The notes: generated by a model not told the origin, from the letters alone. A stretch of 33,324 bases of DNA from Oscillospiraceae bacterium (GCA_012729855.1 JAAYCI010000105.1:1-33324); one strand, 5' to 3'; counted from the first letter of the stretch, positions 1-7,927 are shown. A program made the numbers and translations.

Positions 1-125
1 CCGTCCTGCCAGTGTTCGGAGACCGCCAGCTGGTCGGTGGCAATAATGGCCTGTTTCAGCGGCACGCCGCCGGTAACCTCGTAGGGTCCGCCCGGGGTGA
101 TTTTAATTTTTTTATTTTCTGGCAT
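1..125 (-). CDS. CDGSH-type iron-sulfur protein (N-terminal part, runs off left edge)
   Basis: The 41 visible residues begin MPENKKIKITPGGPYEVTGG and continue with VPLKQAIIATD, ending at the window edge. The pattern of a short basic strand, then GPYxVxGGVPL and a second strand, is typical of the N-terminal half of bacterial CDGSH iron-sulfur domain proteins. The Cys3-His cluster motif itself lies outside the window, so the call rests on the N-terminal pattern only. Start ATG at 125 is preceded by AAAGGTG about ten bases upstream. The upstream 126-305 region is AT-rich and holds no other gene. Confidence 0.6.
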   Translation of the reverse strand, partial: MPENKKIKITPGGPYEVTGGVPLKQAIIATDQLAVSEHWQD

Positions 126-291
126 TTATGCTACACACCTTTCTGCCGATAACAAGTTTAAAATAGACCTGTCTGTTTGTTAGTGGTACTATACACCATC
201 GCGGCAGAAAAATAAAGGAAAAATATGTAATAAAATGTGAATAAATGGCCATAAAACCCCGATTTAATAAAGAATTAATAATTTGAAAGCC

Positions 292-322
292 ATAAAAGCG
301 CGCCTTTATTCGGGCGGCGCTT
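292..322 (-). terminator. Intrinsic terminator overlapping the end of the 55-aa gene
   Basis: Arms at 296-304 and 313-322 pair (AAGCGC-GCC with one bulged base). On the minus strand the stem is followed by TTTTAT, and on the plus strand by CTTTTT, so it can work in both directions. It overlaps the stop codon of the 306-473 gene and separates it from the CDGSH-type gene. Confidence 0.55.
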
Positions 323-473
323 CTTTTTGGGGGCGCACCACGTCCTCCAGGGTAATGGGGTCCTTGCCGTCGGCCACCATGTTTTCGGTTTCAATGGTGG
401 TTTGGCGCAGCAGCTCCATGGCGTCGCACACGGCGTTGAATAATTTGAAATACATGGTTTTGTAGTTGGGCAT
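306..473 (-). CDS. Small protein of unknown function (55 aa)
   Basis: Predicted 55 aa, starting MPNYKTMYFKLFNAV and ending KEAPPE. It is an amphipathic helix (residues 4-28) followed by an acidic segment. I do not recognise the family. The ATG at 473 is chosen over a longer reading frame to 530 because AGGGAGTG lies just upstream and the extra residues would be translated operator sequence. The gene is divergent from a small XRE repressor, and its promoter overlaps a palindromic operator, so it is probably controlled by that repressor. Such pairs are common in Bacillota accessory DNA, but no toxin motif is visible. Confidence 0.6.
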   Translation of the reverse strand: MPNYKTMYFKLFNAVCDAMELLRQTTIETENMVADGKDPITLEDVVRPQKEAPPE

Positions 474-485
474 GGTATCACTCCC

Positions 486-513
486 TATAGTTACTATAAA
501 TATAGTAACTATA
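486..513. promoter_or_regulatory. Palindromic operator between the 55-aa gene and XRE gene
   Basis: Two perfect inverted 13-base arms, TATAGTTACTATA (486-498) and TATAGTAACTATA (501-513), are separated by AA. Each arm is itself almost palindromic. A further partial copy, GTTACTAT, lies at 534-541. This layout is expected for a small XRE dimer binding cooperatively. It overlaps the minus-strand promoter. Confidence 0.7.
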
Positions 514-530
514 AATATGTAAATAGTCAA
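502..530 (-). promoter_or_regulatory. Sigma-A-type promoter for the 55-aa gene
   Basis: On the minus strand TTGACT (525-530), a 17-base spacer and TACTAT (502-507). The -10 box lies inside the second operator arm, so repressor binding would block it. Confidence 0.6.
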
Positions 531-569
531 GAAGTTACTATGTAGATAGAATTAAGCAAGAAGGGCGTG

Positions 570-818
570 ATGCGCGTGGACGGCGAAAATTCTATCATTG
601 TACGAAAAGACTACGGCAAAATACACTTTTGTTTTAAGGAAGTGATGGCCCAAAAGGGAATCAACCGCAACCAGCTTGCCAAGCGGGCAGGCTTCCGTTT
701 TGAAGTTGCCGACAGATTTTACCAGGGAAAGCTGGAACGGATTGACGTTGATGTTCTTGCAAGGGTTTGTTACGTTTTGGGCTGTAGTATTGCGGATGTG
801 ATGAAATATGAGAGATAA
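570..818 (+). CDS. XRE/Cro-family helix-turn-helix regulator (82 aa)
   Basis: A single small HTH domain of the short Cro/C1 type, with no effector domain. The segment FKEVMAQKGINRNQLAKRAG contains the first helices and the turn, and the C-terminal ARVCYVLGCSIADVMKYER is the classic last helix of this family (HTH_26-like). The N-terminal 15 residues are a short extension. AAGAAGGG lies just upstream. ATG at 570 is used, with GTG at 567 and GTG at 576 as alternatives (the last has the best spacing). It is divergent from the 55-aa gene and probably autoregulated through the 486-541 repeats. Confidence 0.85.
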   Translation: MRVDGENSIIVRKDYGKIHFCFKEVMAQKGINRNQLAKRAGFRFEVADRFYQGKLERIDVDVLARVCYVLGCSIADVMKYER

Positions 819-834
819 TTTGCTGTAGATTAAG

Positions 835-864
835 AAACGGCCACCCTGCAAAGGGTGGCCGTTT
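835..864. terminator. Bidirectional intrinsic terminator
   Basis: A perfect 13-base stem (835-847 with 852-864) with loop GCAA, flanked by AAA on one side and TTT on the other. It lies between the convergent XRE gene and hndD and should end both transcripts. Confidence 0.85.
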
Positions 865-887
865 GATTAAAACTAAAACCGTAAACC

Positions 888-2630
888 TTAGTACTTCGGG
901 GTGCGCACCTTGTAGCTGGTGTGCAGAATGTGGTGGGCTTTCTCGCTGTTGGGCGCGCCCAGGTAGTTGGCGTAAATTTCCTTGATGAGCGGGTTGTCGT
1001 GGCTCTTGCGCAGCTTCTTGGCGGCGTCGTCGCTGTACAGCGCGCCGGCGCGCAGGCCCTTCAGGTCTACCCAGTTGCGAATGCTGGCGGGCTGGCTGGG
1101 CTGGCCGCCACCATTGATGCAGCCGCCGGGGCAGGCCATGATCTCAATGATGTGGTAGTTTTTCTCGCCGGCTTTCACTTGGCGCAAAATCTTTTCCACG
1201 TTGGCCAGGCCCGAAACAGCGCACACGTTCACGTCCATGTCGCCCACCTTGTAGGTGGCTTCACGGGCGCCTTCGGTGCCGCGCACTTCGGTAAAGTCCA
1301 GCGCGGGCAGCTCTTCGCCGGTCAGCACTTCCACGGCGGTACGCAACGCGGCTTCCAGCACGCCGCCCGAGGCCCCGAAGATGACGGCCGCGCCGGTGCT
1401 CTCGCCCAGGGCGGGGTCAAATTCTTCTTCGGGCAGGCTGGCAAAGTCCAGGCCGGCGCGTTGGATCATCCGGGCAAGCTCGCGGGTGGTGAGGGAGAAA
1501 TCGTTGTCGGCAATGCCCTCGCCGGCGGCTTCCATGTCGTAGCGGTCCAGCTCAAACTTTTTGGCGGTGCAGGGCATGATGCTGACCACCACGATATCCT
1601 CCGGCTTTACGCCGTTTTTCTCGGCCCAGTAGGTCTTGATCATCGCGCCCTGCATGCCCTGCGGGCTTTTGCAGGAGGAGATGTTGTCAAACAGGTCGGG
1701 GTGGTTGATCTCGCAGTATTTGCTCCAGCCGGGGCAGCAGGAGGTGAGCAGCGGCAGGGTGCCGCCGTTCTTCACGCGGGTCACAAACTCGGTGCCCTCT
1801 TCCATGATGGTGAGGTCGGCGGCGAAGTCGGTGTCGAACACCTTGTCGAAGCCCAGGCGGCGCAGGGCGGCAGCCATTTTGCCTTCCACGTTGGTGCCCA
1901 CGGGCATGCCAAAGCTCTCGCCCAGCGTGGCGCGAATGGACGGCGCGGTGTGCACGATGACAGTCTTGGTGGGGTCGCTCAGGGCGGCGCGCACCTTGTC
2001 GGTGTCATCCTTTTCCACCAGCGCGCCGGTGGGGCAGTTCACAATGCACTGGCCGCAGCTGATGCAGGCGGTCTCGCCCAGGGGGGCCTCAAACGCGCAG
2101 GCGATGTGGGTCTCGAAGCCGCGCTCGGAGGGCTCGATGACGCTGACCTGCTGCTGGCAGGCGGCCACGCAGCGGCGGCACAGGATGCACTTGTTGTTGT
2201 CGCGTACCATGTGCAGGGTGCTGGTCTCCAGCTCAAAGCGGGGGCGGTTGCCAATAAAGTGCATGCCGTCCACGCCGTATTCCTGGCACAGGGTCTGCAG
2301 CTCGCAGTCGGTGCTGCGGATGCAGGACAGGCAGTTCTGGTCGTGGGTGGAGAGCAGCAGCTCCAGGTTGGTTTTGCGGGCGCGCTGCACGTGGTCGCTG
2401 TTAGTGACGATCTCCATACCGTCGTTCACCGGATACACGCAGGCGGTTACCAGCGTGCGGGCGCCCTTCACCTCTACCACACAGATGCGGCAGGCGCCGA
2501 TCTCGTTCATTTCGCGCATCCAGCACAGGGTGGGGATGCGAATGCCAACCTGGTGGCAGGCTTCCAGCACGGTGATGCCGTCTTCCACCTGATAGTCGAC
2601 ATTGTTTATCTTAATGTTCACTTTAGACAT
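888..2630 (-). CDS. hndD: NADH-dependent [FeFe] hydrogenase catalytic subunit HndD
   Basis: 580 aa, the H2-forming subunit of the multimeric cytoplasmic [FeFe] hydrogenase. Domains in order: N-terminal [2Fe-2S] ferredoxin (C36, C47, C50, C64), His-Cys3 [4Fe-4S] (H96, C100, C103, C109), two [4Fe-4S] (C148, C151, C154, C158 and C189, C192, C195, C199), then the H-cluster domain. The three H-cluster motifs are intact: TSCCPGW at 296-302, MPCTAKKFE at 352-360 and MACPGGCINGGGQP at 498-511. C298 is the expected proton-transfer cysteine. It is the last gene of the operon, 18 bases after hndC, with GGGAGGA 11 bases before the ATG. It receives electrons from hndA-C and probably couples NADH and reduced ferredoxin oxidation to H2 formation. 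Bifurcation is inferred from family membership. Confidence 0.96.
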   Translation of the reverse strand: MSKVNIKINNVDYQVEDGITVLEACHQVGIRIPTLCWMREMNEIGACRICVVEVKGARTLVTACVYPVNDGMEIVTNSDHVQRARKTNLELLLSTHDQNCLSCIRSTDCELQTLCQEYGVDGMHFIGNRPRFELETSTLHMVRDNNKCILCRRCVAACQQQVSVIEPSERGFETHIACAFEAPLGETACISCGQCIVNCPTGALVEKDDTDKVRAALSDPTKTVIVHTAPSIRATLGESFGMPVGTNVEGKMAAALRRLGFDKVFDTDFAADLTIMEEGTEFVTRVKNGGTLPLLTSCCPGWSKYCEINHPDLFDNISSCKSPQGMQGAMIKTYWAEKNGVKPEDIVVVSIMPCTAKKFELDRYDMEAAGEGIADNDFSLTTRELARMIQRAGLDFASLPEEEFDPALGESTGAAVIFGASGGVLEAALRTAVEVLTGEELPALDFTEVRGTEGAREATYKVGDMDVNVCAVSGLANVEKILRQVKAGEKNYHIIEIMACPGGCINGGGQPSQPASIRNWVDLKGLRAGALYSDDAAKKLRKSHDNPLIKEIYANYLGAPNSEKAHHILHTSYKVRTPKY

Positions 2631-2648
2631 AGTCGTTTGTTTCCTCCC

Positions 2649-4442
2649 TTACCCTTTGATGATGGCGTTGAACTTGCATTTTTCCATGCACACGCCGCAC
2701 TTGATGCACTTGTCCTGGTCGATGACATGGGGTTTCTTCACCTCGCCGGAGATGCAGTTCACCGGGCAGTTTTTGGCGCACAGGGTGCAGCCAACACACT
2801 TGTCTTCAACCACCTTGTACTGCAGCAGCGCTTTGCACACGCCGGCCGGGCAGCGCTTGTTTTCAATGTGCTCAATGTACTCGTCGCGGAAATAACGCAG
2901 GGTGCTCAGCACGGGGTTGGGGGCGGTTTGGCCCAGGCCGCACAGGCTGTTTTCTTTAATGAAGGAAGCCAGCTCGTCAATCTTGTCTATGTCTTCCATC
3001 GTGGCCTTGCCTTCGGTAATTTTGTCCAGCAGTTCCATCAGGCGCTTGGTGCCCACACGGCAGGGGGTGCACTTGCCGCAGCTTTCGTCCACGGTGAAGT
3101 CCAGGAAGAAGCGGGCAATGTCCACCATGCAGGTGGTGTCGTCCATAACAATCAGGCCGCCGGAGCCCATCATGCTGCCAATGGCCAGCAGGTTGTCATA
3201 GTCGATCTCGGTGTCAATGAGGCTGGCGGGAATACAGCCGCCGGAGGGGCCCCCCGTCTGTGCTGCCTTAAAGGTATGGCCGCCGGGGATGCCGCCGCCA
3301 ATTTCTTCCACGATCTCGCGCAGGGTGGTGCCCATGGGCACTTCCACCAGGCCCGTGTTCTTGATTTTGCCGCCCAGGGCAAACACCTTGGTGCCCTTGC
3401 TCTTCTCGGTGCCAATGCTCTTGAACCAGTCGGCGCCTTCCAGGATGATGCGGGGCACGTTGGCGTAGGTTTCCACGTTGTTCAGGATGGTGGGCTTACC
3501 GAACAGGCCCTTGACCGCCGGGAAGGGCGGGCGGGGGCGCGGTTCGCCGCGGTTGCCCTCGATGGAGGTCATCAGGGCGGTTTCCTCGCCGCACACAAAG
3601 GCGCCGGCGCCCAGCTTGATCTCCAGGTCGAAGTCAAAGTCGGTGCCGAAGATGCCCTTGCCCAGCAGGCCGTATTCCTTGGCCTGCGCAATGGCGATGT
3701 TCAGGCGCTGCACGGCGATGGGGTACTCGGCGCGCACATACACATAGCCGGTGTTGGCGCCAATGGCGTAGCCGGCAATGGTCATGGCTTCAATCAGCAC
3801 GTGGGGGTCGCCCTCCAGGATGGAGCGGTCCATAAACGCGCCCGGGTCGCCTTCGTCGGCGTTGCAGCACACATATTTCTCGGTGCCGCCGCGGTTGCCG
3901 GAAGCAAATTTCCACTTCAGGCCCGTGGGGAAGCCCGCGCCGCCGCGGCCGCGCAGGCCGCTTTCCAGAATGGTCTCAATGACCTGGTCGGGGGTCATCT
4001 CGGTGATAGCCTTGCCCAGCGCCTGGTAGCCGTCGAACGCGATGTACTCGTCGATGACCTCGGGGTTGATAACGCCGCAGTTACGCAGCGCGATGCGCAG
4101 CTGCTTTTTATAGAAACCGGTCTCGTTCAGGCTCTTGATGGTGTCGTCCTCGGTGACGGTCTCATCGTAGAGCAGGCGGGTAACCGGGCGGCCCTTCAGC
4201 AGGTGCTCGGCCACAATCTCGGGCACGTCGTCCACCTTCACGCGGCTGTAAAAGCTGGCCTCGGGGTAGATAACAACGATGGGGCCCAGCTCACACAGGC
4301 CGAAGCAGCCGGTTTTGATCACGCGGACCTCTTCGTCCAGCTTGTTCTTGGCCACCTCTTTTTCAAAGGCTTCAATGATAGGCGCAGACCCGGAAGCGGT
4401 GCAGCCGGTGCCGGTGCATACCATAACATGGCTTCTGTACAT
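2649..4442 (-). CDS. hndC: NADH/FMN-binding hydrogenase subunit HndC (NuoF-like)
   Basis: 597 aa. It begins with a thioredoxin-like [2Fe-2S] domain (C9, C14, C46, C50), followed by the NuoF core with the NADH/FMN loop RGRGGAGFPTGLKW near 164-177 and the FMN segment CGEETALMTSIEGNRGEPR (284-302). The [4Fe-4S] site is C455, C458, C461 with C501. A C-terminal pair of [4Fe-4S] clusters (C549-C552-C555-C559 and C579-C582-C585-C589) is the addition typical of HydB/HndC of bifurcating hydrogenases. It oxidises NADH and passes electrons towards HndD. AGAGGAGGAA precedes the ATG. It lies 18 bases after hndB and 18 before hndD, so it is co-translated in one operon. Confidence 0.96.
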   Translation of the reverse strand: MYRSHVMVCTGTGCTASGSAPIIEAFEKEVAKNKLDEEVRVIKTGCFGLCELGPIVVIYPEASFYSRVKVDDVPEIVAEHLLKGRPVTRLLYDETVTEDDTIKSLNETGFYKKQLRIALRNCGVINPEVIDEYIAFDGYQALGKAITEMTPDQVIETILESGLRGRGGAGFPTGLKWKFASGNRGGTEKYVCCNADEGDPGAFMDRSILEGDPHVLIEAMTIAGYAIGANTGYVYVRAEYPIAVQRLNIAIAQAKEYGLLGKGIFGTDFDFDLEIKLGAGAFVCGEETALMTSIEGNRGEPRPRPPFPAVKGLFGKPTILNNVETYANVPRIILEGADWFKSIGTEKSKGTKVFALGGKIKNTGLVEVPMGTTLREIVEEIGGGIPGGHTFKAAQTGGPSGGCIPASLIDTEIDYDNLLAIGSMMGSGGLIVMDDTTCMVDIARFFLDFTVDESCGKCTPCRVGTKRLMELLDKITEGKATMEDIDKIDELASFIKENSLCGLGQTAPNPVLSTLRYFRDEYIEHIENKRCPAGVCKALLQYKVVEDKCVGCTLCAKNCPVNCISGEVKKPHVIDQDKCIKCGVCMEKCKFNAIIKG

Positions 4443-4460
4443 GTCAGCATTCCTCCTCTT

Positions 4461-4832
4461 TTACCGGGTTGCGGCCCCAATGGTGTATTCGGTTACCGGC
4501 TTGCCGTTCATCAGGTGCTCGGAAACCACACGGCCCACTTTGTCGGCCGTCATGTTCACATAAGTTACTTTTTCCTCGCCGGGGCGGTACACTTCCACCA
4601 CGGGCTCAAACTGGCAAATGCCAATGCAGCCGGTTTGGGTAACCAGAATGTCGTGCAGCTCGCGCCGGGCCACTTCCTCGGAGAAAGCGTTCAGCACGGG
4701 GCGGGCGCCGGCGGCAATACCGCAGGTGGCCATGCCCACCACCACACGGGTATCGCTCTCGGACGATTCGCGCGTGGCAACGGTTTGTTTCATCTTGTCG
4801 CGGATGGCGGCAAGGTCTTGTAGGCTCTTCAT
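4461..4832 (-). CDS. hndB: HndB thioredoxin-like [2Fe-2S] subunit
   Basis: 123 aa with the HndB pattern: MATCGIAAGARPVLNAF (35-51) and TQTGCIGICQFEPVVEVY (66-83). Cysteines seen are C37, C69 and C73. Only three of the four expected for a typical [2Fe-2S] thioredoxin-like ferredoxin are visible, which I believe is common in HndB proteins. The start at 4832 is preceded by AAAGGAG with good spacing. A longer frame to 4883 has no RBS and non-homologous residues. It forms part of the hydrogenase electron-input module and sits between the HATPase gene and hndC. Confidence 0.9.
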   Translation of the reverse strand: MKSLQDLAAIRDKMKQTVATRESSESDTRVVVGMATCGIAAGARPVLNAFSEEVARRELHDILVTQTGCIGICQFEPVVEVYRPGEEKVTYVNMTADKVGRVVSEHLMNGKPVTEYTIGAATR

Positions 4833-4885
4833 ATCTGTAGCTCCTTTGCATTTCTGAAATGGGTGTGGGTGTGCGGCGCGCAAGG

Positions 4886-5434
4886 CTAGCCTGGTGCCAG
4901 CACCTCCTGGATGCCTTCGTTCACATGGTCCCGTACAAACAGGGCCACCGACGGTTCACTCAGCGGCACGTCGCCCAGGATCTCTCGGGCCTCGGCGGTG
5001 CGGAAGGTGAAGGTTTCGCCGTCCCGCGTGAAACTGAAGAGAAAGTCGATGTCGGGGTTGGCGCTTACCAGCACCGACATGGTGCTGCCCATGTCACCCA
5101 GGGGCATCAGGTCGATGTGGTTCAGCGTAAAGGTAACAAAGACGGTGGTGCCCTGGCCGGGTGTGCTGTCGATGGTAAACGTGCCGCCGGTCATCTCGGC
5201 GGCCATCTTTAAAAAAGGAACGCCCAGCCCCACCTTGCGGGTGGTGCGGGTGGTGTAGAAAGGGTCTGTCACCTTCGCCACCGTTTCGGCGTCCATTCCG
5301 GTGCCATCGTCGCGTATCATCAGGCTTTGGGCGTTGGCGGCGGTGTCCTGCGCCAGCACAATCTCCACTAGCGAGGCGTGGGCGCGCACCGAGTTTTCGG
5401 CAACATCCAGGATGTTCATCGAAAGCTCCTGCAT
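4886..5434 (-). CDS. GHKL/HATPase-domain protein of the hydrogenase operon
   Basis: 182 aa, an isolated histidine-kinase-like ATPase domain with no sensor, no phospho-accepting His domain and no membrane segment. The N box is DVAENSVRAHA (10-20), the G1 box IRDDGTGMD and the G2 box KVGLGVPFLKMA, followed by GGTFTIDSTPGQGT. The last 60 residues form a small extra domain. Such ATPases are regular members of hnd-type operons, but their role is not settled; they may act as anti-sigma-like or protein-kinase-like regulators. The start is supported by CGGAGGTGATGG upstream. There are 53 bases to hndB and a 191-base gap to hndA. Confidence 0.88.
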   Translation of the reverse strand: MQELSMNILDVAENSVRAHASLVEIVLAQDTAANAQSLMIRDDGTGMDAETVAKVTDPFYTTRTTRKVGLGVPFLKMAAEMTGGTFTIDSTPGQGTTVFVTFTLNHIDLMPLGDMGSTMSVLVSANPDIDFLFSFTRDGETFTFRTAEAREILGDVPLSEPSVALFVRDHVNEGIQEVLAPG

Positions 5435-5625
5435 GGTCCATCACCTCCGGGCGGGGTTTGGTAGAAACCTGTTTTGCCTCTCGTTCGTGGCGCCATCTTG
5501 CGCTAAATCGGCGTGCTTCTTCATTGTCGTCGGTGGGAATACAGATAGTATTCCTCACGCCTCCGCCTTGAGTCCCATCCGATTTTGCACAATCTGTCAC
5601 GCACTCAGAGATACAAAGCAGGTTC
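5435..5625 (-). other. Non-coding gap inside the hydrogenase operon
   Basis: This 191-base spacer interrupts a tightly packed operon (other gaps are 18 to 53 bases). One minus-strand frame stays open through it, but with no convincing start, RBS or recognisable protein. No clear hairpin or promoter was found. It may be a decayed gene or an RNA processing region. I see nothing else in it. Confidence 0.35.
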
Positions 5626-6120
5626 TTAGTATTTGGCCAGAATGTCGTCCAGCTCGCCGGCGTCGCCGGTAAGGCGGCCGTACACGTCGTCATTGATCAT
5701 AATGACAGGGGCCAGGCCGCAGGCGCCAATGCAGCGGCAGGCTTCCAGGCTGAACTTGCCGTCGGGCGTTACGTCGCCGGCCGCAATGTCCAGCTTTTGG
5801 GCCAGTGAATCCAGGATGGGGCCTGCGCCCTTAACATAACAGGCGGTGCCCAGGCACACATTGATTTGGTACTTGCCCTTTGGAGACAGAGCAAACTGCG
5901 AGTAGAACGTGGAAATGCCGTAGATCTCAGCCAGGGGTTTGTCCAGTGCGTCGGCAACCATGCGCTGCACTTCCAGCGGCAGGTATCCGTAGATGTCCTG
6001 CGCCTTCTGCAGCGCGGTCATCGCCACGCCGGGCATATCCTTGTTCTCAGCCAGCCAGCCTTTCAGCTCGGCCTCCTGAGCCTGTGTGCCGGCAAACGGC
6101 AACGTGGAAATGCGCTTCAT
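5626..6120 (-). CDS. hndA: HndA, NuoE-like [2Fe-2S] hydrogenase subunit
   Basis: 164 aa. The first half is the helical NuoE region (WLAENKDMPGVAMTALQKAQ, residues 22-41, and the GYLPLEVQRMVA segment). The second half is the thioredoxin-like [2Fe-2S] domain with C89-x4-C94 and C130-x3-C134 (NVCLGTACYVKGAG and EACRCIGACGLAPV). Length and motifs match HydC/HndA of NAD-linked [FeFe] hydrogenases. The start at 6120 is chosen because GGGAGGA lies nine bases upstream; the ATG seven codons earlier has no RBS. It is the first gene of the operon, under the promoter and Rex-like site just upstream. Confidence 0.95.
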   Translation of the reverse strand: MKRISTLPFAGTQAQEAELKGWLAENKDMPGVAMTALQKAQDIYGYLPLEVQRMVADALDKPLAEIYGISTFYSQFALSPKGKYQINVCLGTACYVKGAGPILDSLAQKLDIAAGDVTPDGKFSLEACRCIGACGLAPVIMINDDVYGRLTGDAGELDDILAKY

Positions 6121-6188
6121 AAAATACTGTCCTCCCATCATTATCGTTTACACCGGTCACATGTAGGCCGGCGCATACGTGAAACAGC

Positions 6189-6206
6189 TTGTTAAACGTT
6201 TGTCAA
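6189..6206 (-). promoter_or_regulatory. Putative Rex (redox repressor) operator
   Basis: The sequence TTGTTAAACGTTTGTCAA has the Rex layout of two 7-base half-sites separated by four bases. One half (TTGTTAA) matches the consensus perfectly and the other (TTGTCAA, consensus TTAACAA) at 5 of 7. It begins four bases downstream of the -10 box, covering the predicted start site, where NADH-released Rex would block transcription. Rex control of hydrogenase and fermentation genes is well established in Clostridia. Rex itself is not encoded here. Confidence 0.65.
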
Positions 6207-6209
6207 TTT

Positions 6210-6238
6210 ATTATACAATACATTATACCATTTTACAA
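6210..6238 (-). promoter_or_regulatory. Promoter of the hnd hydrogenase operon
   Basis: On the minus strand TTGTAA (6233-6238), exactly 17 bases, then TATAAT (6210-6215). The predicted start site falls inside the Rex-like operator, giving a leader of about 80 bases before hndA. A second TATAAT (6222-6227) overlaps the spacer. Confidence 0.75.
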
Positions 6239-6322
6239 CCATTCGGGTAGAGGTGTGCATAACCAAAAAAAGGTTGTAAATTTTGTCGAATATAGACCAA
6301 ACTGAAAAGTGTTGTGCAGCGC

Positions 6323-7702
6323 TTACTTTTTCTTGCCGTTGGCGGTTTCGGCGTCCTCGTCGTCGTCATTGTTTTCGGGCGCCACCGGCAGCAGGCTTAC
6401 CAGTGCCCACTCCACATGGTGGTCCTCCACGGGCTCGGTGCAAATGTGCAGGCCCTCGGCGTCCACCTCCACCACGTCACCGTCGGGCGGGATGGTGGAC
6501 AGCCGGCTGAAAACCAGGCCGCCCAGGGTGTCGTATTCGCGGTCGTCGGGCAGTTTTATGGCCAGCACCTTTTCCAGGGTCTCAATGTCGGTGTCGCCGG
6601 CCACCCGCCACAGGTTGTCCTCCAGCTGGCGGATGTCGGCCTCCTCGGGGGCGTCGTACTCGTCGTAGATGCTGCCCACGATCTCCTCGATGATGTCTTC
6701 CATGGTCACCAGGCCCGAAAAGCCGCCGTATTCGTCCAGCACAATGGCCATGTGCTCCTTGCAGCGCTGCATCTCCCGCAGCAGCACGTCGGCGCGCACG
6801 GTTTCGGGCACAAACAGCGGGGGCCGCAGCAGCTCGCGCAGCGTTTGGGGCTGGGCCGCCCGCAGGTTCAGCAGGTAGGCGCGGCTGCTTAAAATGCCCA
6901 GCACGTCGTCCAGGCTGTCGTCGTAGGCGGGGAAGCGCGTTTTGCCCGAGCTTTGGATAATCTCCAGGATCTCGTCGTCCTCGGCGTCTACCTCGATGGC
7001 CACCACGTCCACCCGGTGGGTCATCACGTCGCGGGCGGTGGTTTTGTCCAGCTCGAACACATTGTCGATCATGATCTTTTCGCCGGCGTCAATGGTGCCG
7101 CTCTCGTGGCCCACGTCCACCATCATGCGGATGTCCACCTCGGTCACGGCCTCTTCGTCGCGGTCGCCCTTGATGCCCAGCAGCCGCAGCACCCCTTTGG
7201 TGGAGACGCTGAGCAGCTTGATGACGGGCGTCATGACCACGGCCATGCCGGAGATGAAGCCGGCGGTGACGCGCGCCACCTGGTAGGGCTTGTGCAGGGC
7301 AATTTGCTTGGGCACCAGCTCGCCCAGCACCAGCGTGAAGTAGGACAGCACAATGGTGATGAGGATGAGCGCGATGGTGGACAGCGTGCTGACGGACCAG
7401 GCCTGGAAGCCCAGCCCGTAGTAGACCCAGTTGGCCAGCGGCGCGGCGAAGGCGTCGGCCGCGAAGGCGCTGCCCAAATAGCCGGCCAGCGTGATGCCAA
7501 TTTGGATGGTGGACAGAAAGCGTGAGGAATTTTCCACCAACTTCAGCATACGGGGGGCGTGCTTGTCGCCCTCCTCGGCCAAGCGGCGCAGCTTGTTGGC
7601 GTTCAGCTGCATCACCGCCAGTTCGGTGGCGGCGAAGAAGGCGTTTACCAAGATGAGGACGACCTGCAGCACCAGCCGCCCGATAAGCGTACCGGCGGTC
7701 AC
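6323..7702 (-). CDS. CNNM/CorC-HlyC family membrane protein with CBS pair
   Basis: About 459 aa. The N-terminal DUF21/CNNM membrane domain (roughly residues 1-185) has four hydrophobic segments and the signature AFFAATELAVMQLN, followed by LGELVPKQIAL. A CBS pair follows (about 210-335, with DVMTHRVDVVAIE, GKTRFPAYDDS and HMAIVLDEYGGFSGLVTMEDIIEE), then the C-terminal CorC/HlyC domain (VAGDTDIETLEKVL, YDTLGGLVFSRL). The tail is acidic and then basic. The family is linked to Mg2+/Co2+ transport or efflux; the name hemolysin is historical. AAAGGAGG is too close to ATG 7708 but seven bases from GTG 7702, which I prefer. It has its own strong promoter at 7934-7962 and a long leader. Confidence 0.9.
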   Translation of the reverse strand: MTAGTLIGRLVLQVVLILVNAFFAATELAVMQLNANKLRRLAEEGDKHAPRMLKLVENSSRFLSTIQIGITLAGYLGSAFAADAFAAPLANWVYYGLGFQAWSVSTLSTIALILITIVLSYFTLVLGELVPKQIALHKPYQVARVTAGFISGMAVVMTPVIKLLSVSTKGVLRLLGIKGDRDEEAVTEVDIRMMVDVGHESGTIDAGEKIMIDNVFELDKTTARDVMTHRVDVVAIEVDAEDDEILEIIQSSGKTRFPAYDDSLDDVLGILSSRAYLLNLRAAQPQTLRELLRPPLFVPETVRADVLLREMQRCKEHMAIVLDEYGGFSGLVTMEDIIEEIVGSIYDEYDAPEEADIRQLEDNLWRVAGDTDIETLEKVLAIKLPDDREYDTLGGLVFSRLSTIPPDGDVVEVDAEGLHICTEPVEDHHVEWALVSLLPVAPENNDDDEDAETANGKKK

Positions 7703-7927
7703 AGCCATCCCTCCTTTGCAGGTGTGGGGGTGGCTGCGGCCGGGCTTTGCGACAAAACAAAGCACAGCCCGGCGCTGTTTCCAGTGCCAGCTGTGCAAGC
7801 CTTATGCTTGACCAAAGCGACCGCGGCGGAGGTAGGGTTGGAACTGCCGTCGTCGTCCATTATCGCAGTGTTGTCCTTTCTGTCTATGCCGTATGTTTAT
7901 ACCGCCCAATTAAGACGGTTTTAAACT
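7703..7927 (-). other. Long 5' leader of the CNNM gene, with possible upstream ORF
   Basis: About 220 transcribed bases separate the promoter from the CNNM start. An ATG at 7860 opens a 53-codon frame whose TGA (7699-7701) overlaps the GTG start of the CNNM gene as GTGA. Its RBS (AAAGGA) is about 13 bases away, so translation is doubtful. A hairpin pairs GCCGGGCT with AGCCCGGC within 7741-7774. I do not recognise a known Mg2+ or Mn2+ riboswitch. Confidence 0.35.

Noticed and set aside
921..4823. 1300-aa plus-strand open frame opposite the hydrogenase genes
   Set aside because: Ala/Gly/His/Val-rich antisense shadow of hndD, hndC and hndB; no RBS and no known motif.
7741..7927. Mg2+ or Mn2+ riboswitch in the CNNM leader
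   Set aside because: I could not match the conserved core of the M-box or yybP-ykoY RNA by eye.
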